Source: Mesorhizobium sp. B2-1-8
GTDB taxonomy: Bacteria; Pseudomonadota; Alphaproteobacteria; Rhizobiales; Rhizobiaceae
DNA length: 64,000 bases
Assembly (NCBI RefSeq): GCF_006442545.2
Contig: NZ_CP083953.1
Coordinates: forward strand, 186,001-250,000
Reading direction: 5' to 3'
Shown in pieces: positions 45,201-53,534 of the stretch (position 1 is the stretch's first letter; each line of letters starts with the position of its first letter). The position numbers were made by a program, and so were the translations under genes. Under the pieces are notes generated by a model. It was not told where the DNA came from. It was given only the letters and a program-made list of their open reading frames with translations, and did no database searches.

Positions 45201-45493
45201 ACGCTCAGGCATTTTTCGGGCTTCTTCAGCCGGTCCTTTCGCGGTCCGGGAATGGGCAGGACGTCGACGCTGCGGCTGCCGACATCGCCCTAAAACTGAT
45301 CGAAATTGTAAAGGCCCATCATATCGTCGGTGTATGGGCGAACGACATCGCTCAGAACAAGATGCATAACGCGATCGATGACTATTTCTTTGATATCTTG
45401 CGGGACGAAAAGGGCATCGAACTCACTCTTGAGGATATCGATGACCTGGAACACCAAATCATGGACGTCGCCCGCGCAAGGTTTCCGGCATGA
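42275..45493 (+). CDS. hsdR: Type I restriction endonuclease subunit HsdR
   Basis: This 1072-residue protein carries a PD-(D/E)XK nuclease in the N-terminal part (RRCDIVCYVNGVPFVVIENKRP, with the Asp, Glu and Lys around residues 150-172). A DEAD-type translocase follows with Walker A IWHTQGSGKSLTMVML, VDESHRTQ and GFTGTPLL. Later come SKLLTGFDAP and QAIARVNR. The C-terminal helical region binds HsdM. It translocates and cuts unmodified DNA. It overlaps DUF6119 by 4 bases (ATGA), and its own stop overlaps the next start in the same way. No frame break was seen, so the system looks functional. Confidence 0.95.
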   Translation: MSFNAAEKYQSQIPALQLLVALGFRPLSQAEADQKRGGRQRNVTLDDVLVEQLLKINRFTHRGQDYPFNLEDAHEAIRRLKPTPDRIKGLKGTNQDIYDTLVLGTTITKTIDGDSKSYSFKFIDWERPENNAFHVTAEVSFERAGTTQTRRCDIVCYVNGVPFVVIENKRPTESLKKAGSQLIGYQNEDNIPHLFHFAQLLMTMNRQEARYATVGTPQKFWQTWRDEEDRDELILPLANRSLTPAEKSAVFSGDFAEARPFFEASESEGPRAVSAQDRTIYALCRPSRLLDLIRRFTVFDGGVRKVARHQQFFGIRLAVERVKRTDLNGIRKGGVIWHTQGSGKSLTMVMLGRALALDRDIVNPRIIIVTDRDDLDKQIKGTFKSCDMEPVRASSGTHLLSLIRNKASLITTIINKFDTASKGDHAADDDASIFVLVDESHRTQTGRYGGHGKFAMKMRRILPKACYLGFTGTPLLKKEKNTLSTFGGLIHKYAIDEAVADGAVVPLLYEGRMVEQQLTGNVIDRWFEKISEGLTDKQKADLKRKFSRMDALSKTGQAIRAKGYDISEHYRQFWQGTGFKAQLVAPSKAAAVRFKEVLDEIGHVSSEIIISTPDDNEGNEEVDKESKDLVRKFWDRTMARFNRSEDEYNRQITESFKGSGDPEILIVVSKLLTGFDAPRNTVLYVCKTLREHNLLQAIARVNRLYEEDGQEKQFGFIIDYEGLLGELDNALTTYSAFDGFEAEDLAGTVHDVREEIRKLPQLHNQLWDIFKNIRNKRDMEQFEQFLADEGVRQDFYERLRTFTRCLHISLSSDKLFDVFAEDKVDAMKRDWKQFSELKRSVQLRYQETVDLKEFEPKIQKLLDDHVVAMPAETIIEVVNINDPEALRAVVNETGVSQASKADRIASATRRKITEKMDEDPALYRRFSEMLEETIREYRDKRMSEKDYLNNIIDLASKVASRDHGRAVPSIIKGNDDAQAFFGLLQPVLSRSGNGQDVDAAAADIALKLIEIVKAHHIVGVWANDIAQNKMHNAIDDYFFDILRDEKGIELTLEDIDDLEHQIMDVARARFPA

Positions 45494-46206
45494 CGGCAGG
45501 GAGCTTCCAAATCGAGTACGGGAACCAAGCGATAAACTTCGCGATCATACGCCGCGATCGCAAGACACTGGAAATCGCGGTCGAGCCGGATATGAGCGTC
45601 GTCGTCGCAGCGCCTTTTAATGCGAAGATCGAGGACATAAAGATCAAGGTGCGCAAGCGGGCCGCCTGGGTTCGGCGCCAGCAGCGCTACTTTGCACAGT
45701 TTCTTCCGCGTACGCCCGAGCGCTTATATGTAGCGGGCGAAACCCACCTGTATCTCGGCCGCCAATATCGCTTGAAAGTCGTCCCCCATATTCAGGACGG
45801 GGTGAAGCTCATCAGAGGATTCATCCTTGTCCAGACGCATTTTCCGGATCGTGCGAATGTCACTCAACAGTTGGTGGAGGACTGGTACAGGATGCGCGCG
45901 CAAGTCAAGTTCAGAGAGCGCGTTGAGCTGAGCCTTGACAGGTTCTCCAACCCCGAAGCGTTCAGGCCAGCGGGGTTGACGATCAAGTCTCTCGCGCAGC
46001 GCTGGGGATCAATGTCGCCAGCTGGCCGTCTCCTTCTGAACCGCCGCCTTATTCAAGCGCCTGTCGATACCATCGACTATGTGATTACCCACGAACTTTG
46101 CCATATCGCGGAGCCCCACCATGGGGCCGCCTTTTTCAGCCTTCTCGGCCGAGTTATGCCGGATTGGGAGAAGCGCAAGCTCAAGCTTGAACGGTATATG
46201 GCTTAA
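45490..46206 (+). CDS. YgjP-like M48-type metallopeptidase (DUF45)
   Basis: This 238-residue protein has the zinc motif HELCHIAEPHHGAAF (HExxH plus downstream His) and the family segment KSLAQRWGSMSPAGRLLLNRRLIQAP. N-terminal YAIIRRDRKTLEIAVEPD-like strands and LGRQYRLKV are also typical of YgjP/DUF45. This family is regularly found behind hsdR genes. Its role is unproven; proteolysis of HsdR to relieve self-restriction is one idea, by analogy with ClpXP in other type I systems. ATGA overlap with hsdR places it last in the operon. Confidence 0.88.
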   Translation: MTAGSFQIEYGNQAINFAIIRRDRKTLEIAVEPDMSVVVAAPFNAKIEDIKIKVRKRAAWVRRQQRYFAQFLPRTPERLYVAGETHLYLGRQYRLKVVPHIQDGVKLIRGFILVQTHFPDRANVTQQLVEDWYRMRAQVKFRERVELSLDRFSNPEAFRPAGLTIKSLAQRWGSMSPAGRLLLNRRLIQAPVDTIDYVITHELCHIAEPHHGAAFFSLLGRVMPDWEKRKLKLERYMA

Positions 46207-46273
46207 GCGGGCAAACGATTTAGAATCATATAACACAAACAATTACATACGAGTTCTCAGTTTCATCCTGTCG

Positions 46274-46297
46274 GGCGCGCCCGAGAGGATTCGAACC
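46274..46297 (-). other. tRNA 3'-end-like fragment (tRNA-Arg type), possible attachment site
   Basis: Read on the minus strand the 24 bases contain a B-box (GGTTCGAATCC) continuing into TCTCGGGCGCGCC. That is the T-loop and acceptor strand of an alphaproteobacterial tRNA such as tRNA-Arg. The upstream T-stem half and the rest of the tRNA are absent. It lies 67 bases after the restriction operon. If it is an att remnant, the island it belongs to would extend to the right. Confidence 0.45.
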
Positions 46298-46569
46298 GTT
46301 ATGAGATTCGAGTCAGAACATTGAACGCTGCCCCTTCTAATTTTCCCGAGAAGGCGATCAGAGTTACATTCCTGAATGTCCGCTAACGATAACGGAAGCG
46401 CAGTAAGCTGTCGGTCCGCAATCGACCCCGTTCATGCCATTGCTGATGATCACCGGAATTGCGGAATGGGCAGCCTATTGACGTCAAAACACAGAACGCC
46501 CTCTCAACGTTCGTCCTTTGTGCTTCGAAAGTCGCATAAAGGGCAGTGTGGAATTAATTTGTGGTAGCG
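46298..46569. other. Non-coding spacer after the restriction operon
   Basis: This 272-base stretch has no supported gene. Its second half (about 46445-46530) shares a patchwork similarity with 62548-62628 (for example CACCGGA, GCGGAA, TATTGAC-TC-AAAAC and TTTGTGCT), which suggests a common IS end. Confidence 0.4.
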
Positions 46570-46740
46570 TTAACCGGCTCGTCGCGCTGCGGTGTTCGCC
46601 TGGATTCTCAACTTTTCAAGCCAGGCTCGGCACATCGTTTCAATGTGATCGATGAGATCGGAGACGCGCTCTGCGAGCCACTGACGCGCTTCCTGTGTGA
46701 TCTCGAAATGTTGGGGGTAGCGGGCGAGCGGAGCACGCAT
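46570..46740 (-). CDS. Small protein of unknown function, 56 residues
   Basis: A short frame begins MRAPLARYPQHFEITQEARQ at 46740, behind GGAG eight bases upstream. It continues with a helical acidic/basic segment WLAERVSDLIDHIETMCRAW and ends with a stop at 46570. I do not recognise it. The ribosome site and protein-like composition support it, but the surroundings are rearranged and it may be a fragment of a longer gene. Confidence 0.45.
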   Translation of the reverse strand: MRAPLARYPQHFEITQEARQWLAERVSDLIDHIETMCRAWLEKLRIQANTAARRAG

Positions 46741-46777
46741 TTTTTACTCCGTGCGATTGGCCGACGGGACGGACATC

Positions 46778-46914
46778 CGCGCGACCGCCGAGGCCAATCT
46801 TCTCGATGGAATGCAGCGAGGGAAGGAGCGCGTTTCGTTTCCGGAACTCGGCAATGACTGCTGTCGCGATCGGCAACCCGTGATCGCCATCGGCCGCCGC
46901 ATCGATTGCAGCCA
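46778..46914 (-). mobile_element. 137-bp fragment of Tn3-family tnpA
   Basis: The reverse complement is almost identical to tnpA positions 19076-19212 (encoding AIDAAADGDHGLPIATAVIA... to IEKIGLGGRA), with about one visible mismatch. Unrelated DNA lies on both sides. It marks a deletion or gene-conversion scar involving a close relative of the intact transposon. Confidence 0.85.
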
Positions 46915-47080
46915 GGGCGCGTTCAAGGAAAGCGGATGGAGTGTCCAGACGAAATCCTCTGACACCGCACCCATGGATGGTTTGATCCTGCGGGCGCCAA
47001 ATGATGCGGCAATCGCGGTTGCGAAGGCCCTCAAAGACGCTGGCGTCAAATTCGAAGCGTCCAAGCCAACGGGACAATAA
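46915..47080 (+). pseudogene. C-terminal remnant of an unidentified protein
   Basis: The reading GAFKESGWSVQTKSSDTAP...DGLILRAPNDAAIAVAKALKDAG ends with a stop at 47080. It looks like a genuine protein C-terminus of about 55 residues whose 5' part was replaced by the Tn3 fragment. The family was not recognised. Confidence 0.4.
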
Positions 47081-47274
47081 GCGACTTCATTTTGAAGAAG
47101 GCTAATTAAGCGAAATTTGTACGCATTCGGACATGCCATTGCGCACAGATCCGCTTAGGAACATGCTCAATCTTCACCGGCTCTTGCCCTCAAAAGCCGG
47201 TGCGGCCCGGCCTGCGGAATCCTGTGTCACACGATGAGCAGGCCGGGCTATTGTCCCTTTGTGCGTGGTGCCAG

Positions 47275-47373
47275 ATGACTGACAATTTCGGTCACGCCTT
47301 CGAGGTAGCTATGATCCTCGTCATGGCCCTTGCGGCGATTGGGATCGTCCTGGTTGTCATGGAAATCTTCTGA
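47275..47373 (+). CDS. 32-residue single-span membrane protein
   Basis: The frame MTDNFGHAFEVAMILVMALA followed by AIGIVLVVMEIF encodes one hydrophobic helix after a short polar N-terminus. It is directly followed by a strong terminator hairpin at 47387, which supports its being a real transcription unit. The ribosome site is weak. Function unknown. Confidence 0.5.
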   Translation: MTDNFGHAFEVAMILVMALAAIGIVLVVMEIF

Positions 47374-47386
47374 AGGACGCTATCTG

Positions 47387-47423
47387 AAAAAGCCCCGGTG
47401 CTTGGGTCTGCACCGGGGCTTTT
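47387..47423 (+). terminator. Rho-independent terminator
   Basis: A perfect 13-bp stem, AAAGCCCCGGTGC pairing with GCACCGGGGCTTT, with an 8-base loop is preceded by A residues and followed by T residues, so it may act in both directions. Confidence 0.85.
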
Positions 47424-47454
47424 GACATGTACGCTTTACATCAGCATGTCCGCT

Positions 47455-47472
47455 TATCAGCATGTGCTGATA
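47455..47472. promoter_or_regulatory. Perfect 18-bp palindrome, candidate operator
   Basis: TATCAGCATGTGCTGATA is self-complementary over its full length. A second partial copy (ATCAGCATGT) starts at about 47440. It lies about 40 bases before the small gene at 47511 and downstream of a terminator, so a regulatory role is likely. Confidence 0.5.
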
Positions 47473-47510
47473 TGGTGAAGGAATGGTGAATAGACCCTGG
47501 CCGGCTTTTC

Positions 47511-47711
47511 ATGCGCAACGTGCTAGACAGGATGATGAGCAAAAAGCGCGCCTTCGTCGTCTACTCGCCGCCTATGAAGGGATTCCCGTTCTTGGCCGTG
47601 ACCCTTGATCCAAACGGAACCGCTATCGCCAGCCCATTCGGCACCGAGTATGAGGCAGTGGCGCACATTCGAGAACTCGCCGCCGCGCATGGACATGGGA
47701 CCAAGCACTAG
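47511..47711 (+). CDS. Small hypothetical protein, 66 residues
   Basis: The protein MRNVLDRMMSKKRAFVVYSP... continues with FPFLAVTLDPNGTAIASPFG and a helical C-terminus. The actual start may be one of the ATGs at 47532 or 47535. The composition is protein-like and it lies alone between a palindromic operator and a sigma-factor remnant. No domain was recognised. Confidence 0.5.
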   Translation: MRNVLDRMMSKKRAFVVYSPPMKGFPFLAVTLDPNGTAIASPFGTEYEAVAHIRELAAAHGHGTKH

Positions 47712-47904
47712 GGGCTAACCCTTAGTCTCTTCGCGCTTCCGGCGCACACGCGCACGGCACCTGCCTGATCACCAAATGCATGCTCGGCGTTTTTGACACG
47801 GACATTGATCTCAGGCGCGAATTCCTGTCGTCGATTCCAGTGTGACGAATTTTCGGGAACCCTTGTTGTCGAGACCCATCTATTGAAGGGCAAGGAGACT
47901 GCTC

Positions 47905-48260
47905 ATGTTGTACGTTCGACGAGACGCGACCGAAATCATCGCTGCGTCTGATGACCTGGAATTGGCACAGCGCGCCATGGCGCGCGACGGCGCTGCCTTC
48001 CGCACCATCATCAAGACGCATAACCAGCGGCTTTATCGCATCGCGCGCGGCGTAGTGCGCAATGACAGCGAGGCGGAGGACATCGTCCAGGAGGCCTATG
48101 TCAGGGCCTTTGCCCACCTCGAGAGTTTTCGCGGCGACGCCTCGCTCGGCACGTGGCTGTCGCGCATCGTCATCAACGAAGCGCTTGGCCGGTTGCGTAA
48201 AAGACGGCGAACGGTGACGATGCCCGACAACCCCCAAGCCGAAATCATCCGGTTCGAGCC
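47905..48260 (+). pseudogene. ECF sigma factor, region 2 only
   Basis: The first 115 or so residues contain an intact sigma-70 region 2: LAQRAMARDGAAFRTIIKTHNQRLYRIARG, then RNDSEAEDIVQEAYVRAF, then GDASLGTWLSRIVINEALGRLRKRRR (each part of a continuous stretch). After about PQAEIIRFEP the similarity stops and the frame enters foreign DNA, ending at 48312. Region 4, needed for -35 recognition, is absent. GGAAC at 47856 may belong to its former promoter. The fragment is probably non-functional. Confidence 0.75.
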
Positions 48261-49006
48261 TCGGTCGAATTGTCGATGGCGTCGATGCAGTCCGAAAAGC
48301 GGCCCGAGATGAGATCCGTCGCGGCGCGCATCAGGTCAAGCTGATGGTCGGGGGTGGTATCGCGTCCTATACGGACCCGATCACTTTCGCCCAGTTCTCA
48401 GCCGAGGAAATTCGCGCAGCAGTGGAGGAGGCAGAAAACGCGGAACGCTATGTCATGGCCCATGCCTATACAGCGCGCTGCATTCGCCACGCCGTGGTCA
48501 ACGGAGTGCGATCCGTGGAGCACGGGAACTTCCTCGATGACGAGACGGCGCAACTGATGGTGGAGCGCAACGCGTATCTGGTTCCAACCTTGTCCGCTTA
48601 CATAACCATGTGGGAAGAAGGCCTCTCGATCGGCATGCCGGCCGAGCTTCACGCGAAGATCAAATATGTGCTGGACGTGGGATCAGCTTCGCTGGAGGTC
48701 GCGCAGCGGCATGGCGTCAGGATGGTGTACGGGACCGATCTAATCGGACCTCTCCACCGTCATCAGTCGCTGGAATTCGCGATACGCCGCGAGGTGCTGT
48801 CCGCAATCGAGGTGATCCGATCGGCCACCAGTACTGCCGCGGAACTCTTCAACATGGAGAGTGAGATTGGACGCGTTGCCCAGGGATTGCGAGCGGACTT
48901 GCTTGTTGTCGACGGCAACCCGCTGGATGACATTGGCCTGCTGCAGGATCCTGGCCGTCTGCTGATGATCCTCAAGGACGGCGACATCTACAAGGACGCG
49001 ATTTGA
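48261..49006 (+). pseudogene. Amidohydrolase (imidazolonepropionase-like), C-terminal fragment
   Basis: Frame 2 is homologous from about 48261 (GRIVDGVDAVRKAARDEIRR) through KLMVGGGIASYTDP, MAHAYTARCIRHAV, GVRSVEHGNFLDDE, VYGTDLIGPLHRHQS and LRADLLVVDGNPLDD to the stop. This corresponds to the second half of a metal-dependent prolidase/imidazolonepropionase-type hydrolase; the N-terminal metal-binding HxH half is missing. An internal ATG at 48344 would give 220 residues. The upstream sigma-factor fragment is in another frame, so no fusion protein arises. Confidence 0.75.
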
Positions 49007-49207
49007 AACTCGCCGAAACCCAAAGCTCTCCAGCTCAGCGATCTTGAACCGCGTCGCCTTCAAGAGCACCGGGACTCCCCTGTTGAGGGGGTTGGACGAT
49101 GCGAAGCTACCTTGTCAACTCTTGTCGCGGGCCAGTGGGTCCTCAAAGGTGAGGTCGGGACGTGTTAGGAACTGCGTTGCACAGGCTTCGTGGGCGCCCT
49201 GCCGAAA

Positions 49208-50191
49208 TCAGAAACCAATCACCAGCGCACCGCCTGTCAGGCCGGCGCCCGCCGCTGCCAGCAGCAGTTTGGCGCCTGGTCGAAGTGGATCGGCGCTGTG
49301 CGCGACCGACAGCGACAGGGGGATCGTTGCGGCCGACGAGTTGCCATAGTCGGCGATGGTTTTGACGATGAGCTCATCATCGATGCCGAGCGCCTTGCCG
49401 ACCGCGTTGAAGATGCGGGCATTTGCCTGATGCGGCACGAAGCGCGCGACGTCCTGCGCCGAAAGACCAGCCGCCTCCAGCGCCTCTACGGCACAGCGAC
49501 TCATCATCTCCACCGCCTTGGCGAAGACGTCGCGGCCATTCGCGATGGTCATGCGGGTTTCGGCGATGTCGATCTCGTCGGAGAAGGGACGGTTGCTGCC
49601 GCCCGCCGGGATGTGGATCAGGCCATAAGCGGAACCGTCCGAGGCTAGTGAGGCGCCGAGTATGCCGTGGCCAGGATCGCCGGAAGGGGCGAGCACCAGC
49701 GCACCTGCCGCATCGGCAAACAACACGGCGCTTGCCCGCTCAGTCGGATTGATCCTGCGGCTCAATATGTTGGCAGCGATGACGAGGGCTGGCTTGTTGT
49801 GCAGGCGCACGAAGCCGTCGGCGAAGGTCAGCGCGTAGATGAACCCCGCGCAGGCGCCGGCAAGGTCGACCGCGCCGGCCTTTTCAAGGCCGAGCCTGTG
49901 CGCCACCAGCGGCGCGGTCGGCGGCAGCAGATGATCCGGGGTCGAAGTGGCGAGCAGAAGCAAGCCGACGTTCTTGCGGTCAATGCCGGCTGCCTTTAGC
50001 GCCGTGTCGCCTGCTTGTGCCGCCAAGCCAGAGAGCGTGTCGTCGCGTTCTGCCCAGAAGCGTGACCGGATTCCGGTGCGCCCCTCGATCCAGCCTCCTT
50101 CCAGTCCGAGGCTCGCCTCGATCTCGGCATTGCCAACCTTGCGCGCCGGGACGTGATGGCCAAGGCCTATGATGCGCGACGTGCGGTTCAT
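49208..50191 (-). CDS. bioZ: BioZ: 3-oxoacyl-ACP synthase III-type enzyme for biotin precursor
   Basis: This 327-residue KASIII-fold protein has the catalytic Cys in [13 protein letters not shown], His in [12 protein letters not shown] and Asn in [13 protein letters not shown], giving the C-H-N triad. BioZ of rhizobia makes a pimeloyl-ACP precursor from glutaryl-CoA/ACP and malonyl-ACP. The operon position (last gene after bioF, bioD, bioA) identifies it as BioZ and not FabH. Its ATG overlaps the bioA stop (ATGA). Confidence 0.88.
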   Translation of the reverse strand: MNRTSRIIGLGHHVPARKVGNAEIEASLGLEGGWIEGRTGIRSRFWAERDDTLSGLAAQAGDTALKAAGIDRKNVGLLLLATSTPDHLLPPTAPLVAHRLGLEKAGAVDLAGACAGFIYALTFADGFVRLHNKPALVIAANILSRRINPTERASAVLFADAAGALVLAPSGDPGHGILGASLASDGSAYGLIHIPAGGSNRPFSDEIDIAETRMTIANGRDVFAKAVEMMSRCAVEALEAAGLSAQDVARFVPHQANARIFNAVGKALGIDDELIVKTIADYGNSSAATIPLSLSVAHSADPLRPGAKLLLAAAGAGLTGGALVIGF

Positions 50192-51438
50192 AGGCTGTCG
50201 CTCGCAAGCTCGGCTGCCTCGTCGATTGCATCATAGACTTGGTCGAGTTCGCCCGATGTGACGCTATAGGGCGGCAGCACGTAGATAACATTGCCGAGCG
50301 GTCTTACCAGCAACCCGCGCTCGAGGAAGAAGGCGCGCAGCCTTGGGCCGACCTCGGCGAGATAGCCGGCATTGCCGACGCTGAGGTCAAGCGCGGCAAT
50401 CGTACCGGTCGTGCGCACATTGTTGAAACGCGGATCCCCATTGAACCGCGCGATCTTGTCCTTCTGCATCCTCGACAGGGTGGCCACGCGCTCGGCCACA
50501 GGCTCATCGTTCCAGATGGCGACATTCGCGAGTGCAGCCGCGCAAGCGATCGGGTTGGCCGATGAAAGAAGGTCCTGGACCGGTCCGTGGAAAAGTGAGC
50601 ACGGAAGATCGCATCGGTGGCAAGCGTCGCCGCCAGCGGCAACGAGCCGCCCGTCAGCCCCTTGGAGGTGCACAATATGTCGGGCGCGATCCCTGCCTGC
50701 TCGCAGGCGAACATGGTGCCGGTGCGGCCCCAGCCGGTCATGACTTCATCGGCGATGAACAGCGTGCCCGAGCGCTCGGCGATGCGCTTGAGTTCGGCAA
50801 GAACCTGTGCCGGATACATCAGCATGCGACCCGCGCCGAGCACCAGCGGCTCGATGATCAGCGCTGCGACTTTGTACTGGCGCGCCAGTCGTTCGAACGC
50901 ATCGAGCGTCTCTTGTTCGTGTCCCGCGGAAGGGAAGGGGATGATGTCGACCTCGAACAGCAGGGGCTCGTAGGCGGCGTTGAAGACACCACGAGCGCCG
51001 ACGCTCATCGTGCCGATGGTGTCACCGTGATAGCTGTCCTCGACGACAACGATGCGCGAGCGTGGGAAGCCATTGTTGCGGTGAAAGCCTAGCGCCATCT
51101 TGAGCGCAACCTCGACGCTGGTCGATCCGCTGTCGGAATAAAACACCCAGTCGAGGCCCGCCGGCGTCATGTCGACCAGCGCCGCGGCCAATTGCTTGGC
51201 CGGCTCGTGGCTGAGACCGGCGAAGATCACCTGGTCGAGCGTTTCGGTTGCCTCCCGGATCGCCGCCATGATCTTCGGATGACGATGGCCGTGCGTGATG
51301 ACCCACCACGACGAGATCGCATCGAGTATGCGCTTTCCGTCTCGGGTCTCGACATAGGCGCAGTCGGTGCGCACGATGGTCGGCGGCACCGGCTCGGTGG
51401 CATGTTGGGTGAAGGGATGCCAGACAGCGGAGCTCATG
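50188..51438 (-). pseudogene. bioA: bioA (adenosylmethionine-8-amino-7-oxononanoate aminotransferase), frameshifted
   Basis: The ATG at 51438 overlaps the bioD stop. The first 290 or so codons are normal (WHPFTQHATEP..., SSWWVITHGHRHP, ADEVMTGWGRTG, PDILCTSKGLTGGSLPL with the PLP lysine). At about 50562-50570 the reading RSRTFFH runs out of frame, while SANPIACAAALANVAIW and the rest continue in another frame to 50188. A small deletion that removes part of the usual HSSS-x-TANP loop explains this. The frame-0 product ends at 50304 with an unrelated tail, so the enzyme should be inactive. Confidence 0.85.
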
Positions 51439-52072
51439 GTCGGATCTCCATGAAGTCGGCGGCGCTGAATGAGGTCTGCATGGCGGCGGACAGCGTGCTG
51501 GGCGTCAGGGATTCCAGACGCGGCAGACGGCCAAGCACGCGAACCTTGCCCATATCGGTGATCGTTTTTTGCGTGTCGACCACCCTGTCGCCGATGAACA
51601 CCACCCCGAGCAGCGGTATGGAGCGGCTGCGCAGAGCCTCGATCGAGAGTAGCGTGTGATTGATGGTGCCGAGCGTGGTGCGGGCGCAGAGCACCACCGG
51701 CGCGTTCCATCGCGCGAAGACGTCGATGTAGAACGCGCGGCTGTTGAGCGGCACCAAAAGTCCGCCGGCGCCTTCGACAACGAGCGGCCGGCTGGTCGTT
51801 GGCAGGACAAGCGCCTGTGCATCGATCTCCACACCGTCCAACTTGGCGGCAAGATGTGGCGATAGCGGCTGGCGCAGGCGCCAGGCCTCGGGCAGCACAC
51901 GATCGCCAGACAATCCGGCGAGCAGGGAGACAATTTCGCTGTCAGTTTCTTCGCAGGTACCCGACTGCACCGGCTTCCAGTAGATGCCGTCGATCAGGCC
52001 GGTCAGCCCGGCCGCGAACACCGTCTTGCCGACGCCGGTGTCGGTGCCGGTGACAACGATCTGCACTGTCAC
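51434..52072 (-). CDS. bioD: Dethiobiotin synthetase BioD
   Basis: This 212-residue protein has the P-loop [11 protein letters not shown], the substrate loop [21 protein letters not shown] and [20 protein letters not shown]. It carboxylates 7,8-diaminopelargonate with ATP to dethiobiotin in the cytoplasm. The gene is intact and coupled at both ends by 4-base overlaps. Confidence 0.93.
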   Translation of the reverse strand: MTVQIVVTGTDTGVGKTVFAAGLTGLIDGIYWKPVQSGTCEETDSEIVSLLAGLSGDRVLPEAWRLRQPLSPHLAAKLDGVEIDAQALVLPTTSRPLVVEGAGGLLVPLNSRAFYIDVFARWNAPVVLCARTTLGTINHTLLSIEALRSRSIPLLGVVFIGDRVVDTQKTITDMGKVRVLGRLPRLESLTPSTLSAAMQTSFSAADFMEIRP

Positions 52073-53211
52073 GGCGCGTACTCCCGTTCGTCAGCAAGCG
52101 CGTCAAACAGCGCCGAAACGTCATGCTCGCCAACATTCAGCGTCAGCGAAATCCGCAGCCTTGCCGTACCCTCGGGCACGGTTGGCGGGCGGATGCCCCG
52201 CACGTCGAACCCGCGCGCCTGCAACTTCTGCGCCAGCGCCATGGCGCTTGCATTGTTGCCAACGATGATCGGCAGGATCTGCGAACCGCTCGCCGGCAGG
52301 CCCAGCGCCTCAGCCCGCTTGCCGGCAAGCGCGACCAGGGTGGCCAGCCGCTCACGGCGCTCCGGCTCATCCGCAACAATGTCGAGGGCTGTCGCTGCAG
52401 CCACTGCCATCAGCGGCGAGGGCGCGGTGGCGTAGATGAAGGGGCGGCAGCGGTTGACGAGGTAGTCGCATAGCACCGTAGGCGCGGTGACCAGCGCCCC
52501 GGATACACCGAGCGCCTTGCCGCAGGTGTGCAGGACCACGACATTGTTGCGGCCTTCAAGATCATGCGCGAGGCCGCGCCCGTCCGGACCATGGACGCCG
52601 GTGGCGTGGGCCTCGTCGACGAACAGGAAGGCGTCGTGGCGGTCCGCGACGGCGATCAGTTCACCGAGCGGAGCCCGGTCGCCATCCATGCTGTAGAGGC
52701 TTTCGACTACGATCCACGGACGGCCAGTGCCGCCCATGGCTCGCCAGGCGAGAATGGCGTCGTCCACGGCGCCCGCATCGTTGTGGGCGGCTTCCACCAG
52801 TTCGGCTCGGCCCGTTCGCGCCCCCTCGTGCGCGCTGGCATGGATGAGTTCGTCCAGCACGATAAGGTCGCCTTTCTGGGGCAAGGTCGTGAGCACCGCG
52901 AAATTGGCGACATAGCCACCGCCGAAAAACAGTGCGCGCTCGGCGCCGAAGAAAGTGGCTGCCTTGGCTTCGAGCGCCTCGTGTTCGGGATCGTTGCCGC
53001 GCAGAAGCCGCGAGCCGGTGGCCCCGACAGGCGTGCCGGCTGCGAGTGCCGCCGCAACGGCCTGCGCAATACGCGGGGAGCACGCGAGACCGAGATAGTC
53101 GTTGGAGGCGAAGTCGAGCCCTGAGCGGGCGCTCAAGGTGCGCAACCGATCCTTGCGGGCAAGCCCGCTCAAGGTCGCCTTGTAGCGGTCGAGCAAGGCT
53201 CGCCCGCTCAC
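52069..53211 (-). CDS. bioF: 8-amino-7-oxononanoate synthase BioF
   Basis: This 380-residue PLP enzyme of the alpha-oxoamine synthase family starts at a GTG (53211) that overlaps the bioB stop. Key segments are [41 protein letters not shown] and [14 protein letters not shown] with the PLP lysine. It condenses pimeloyl-ACP with alanine. It is the first intact gene of the remaining operon. Confidence 0.93.
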   Translation of the reverse strand: MSGRALLDRYKATLSGLARKDRLRTLSARSGLDFASNDYLGLACSPRIAQAVAAALAAGTPVGATGSRLLRGNDPEHEALEAKAATFFGAERALFFGGGYVANFAVLTTLPQKGDLIVLDELIHASAHEGARTGRAELVEAAHNDAGAVDDAILAWRAMGGTGRPWIVVESLYSMDGDRAPLGELIAVADRHDAFLFVDEAHATGVHGPDGRGLAHDLEGRNNVVVLHTCGKALGVSGALVTAPTVLCDYLVNRCRPFIYATAPSPLMAVAAATALDIVADEPERRERLATLVALAGKRAEALGLPASGSQILPIIVGNNASAMALAQKLQARGFDVRGIRPPTVPEGTARLRISLTLNVGEHDVSALFDALADEREYAP

Positions 53212-53212
53212 A

Positions 53213-53300
53213 GGGCCTCGGGCTCCATCGGCTTAATGCCGAGCCGGCGGAACAAAGCGCTGTCCTTGTCCTCTCCGGGGTTCTCGGCGGTCAGACCGCG
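53213..53300 (-). pseudogene. bioB: 3' remnant of bioB (biotin synthase)
   Basis: The frame immediately before bioF encodes LTAENPGEDKDSALFRRLGI followed by KPMEPEAL and a stop. This is the characteristic C-terminus of BioB, and its stop overlaps the bioF GTG. Only about 28 residues remain of a protein of some 330. The cut lies near 53290-53300. Confidence 0.8.
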
Positions 53301-53534
53301 CTTACGCCAATTGCAGCCTCTATCCGCGCGACCCTCTTGCTTTTGCTAGAGCCGGCTTTTGGCCAATGACAAAATTGAAGGAAGGCACTTTTCCTGCCAA
53401 GCATCAGCGCTGCCTAAAGGTTCTGAACGATCCGAAGCGAAATTCCATCGCTGCGAAAATCAACTTGCGGAACTCAACAAGCGTTTTCTTGCCGGTCACT
53501 GCCTCGTTCCCCAGGATCGCGGATGAGGGGCCAG

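Noticed and set aside
46121..46324. 67-codon frame ending GAPERIRTVMRFESEH
   Set aside because: The peptide is the familiar false translation across a tRNA 3' end and overlaps the metallopeptidase gene.
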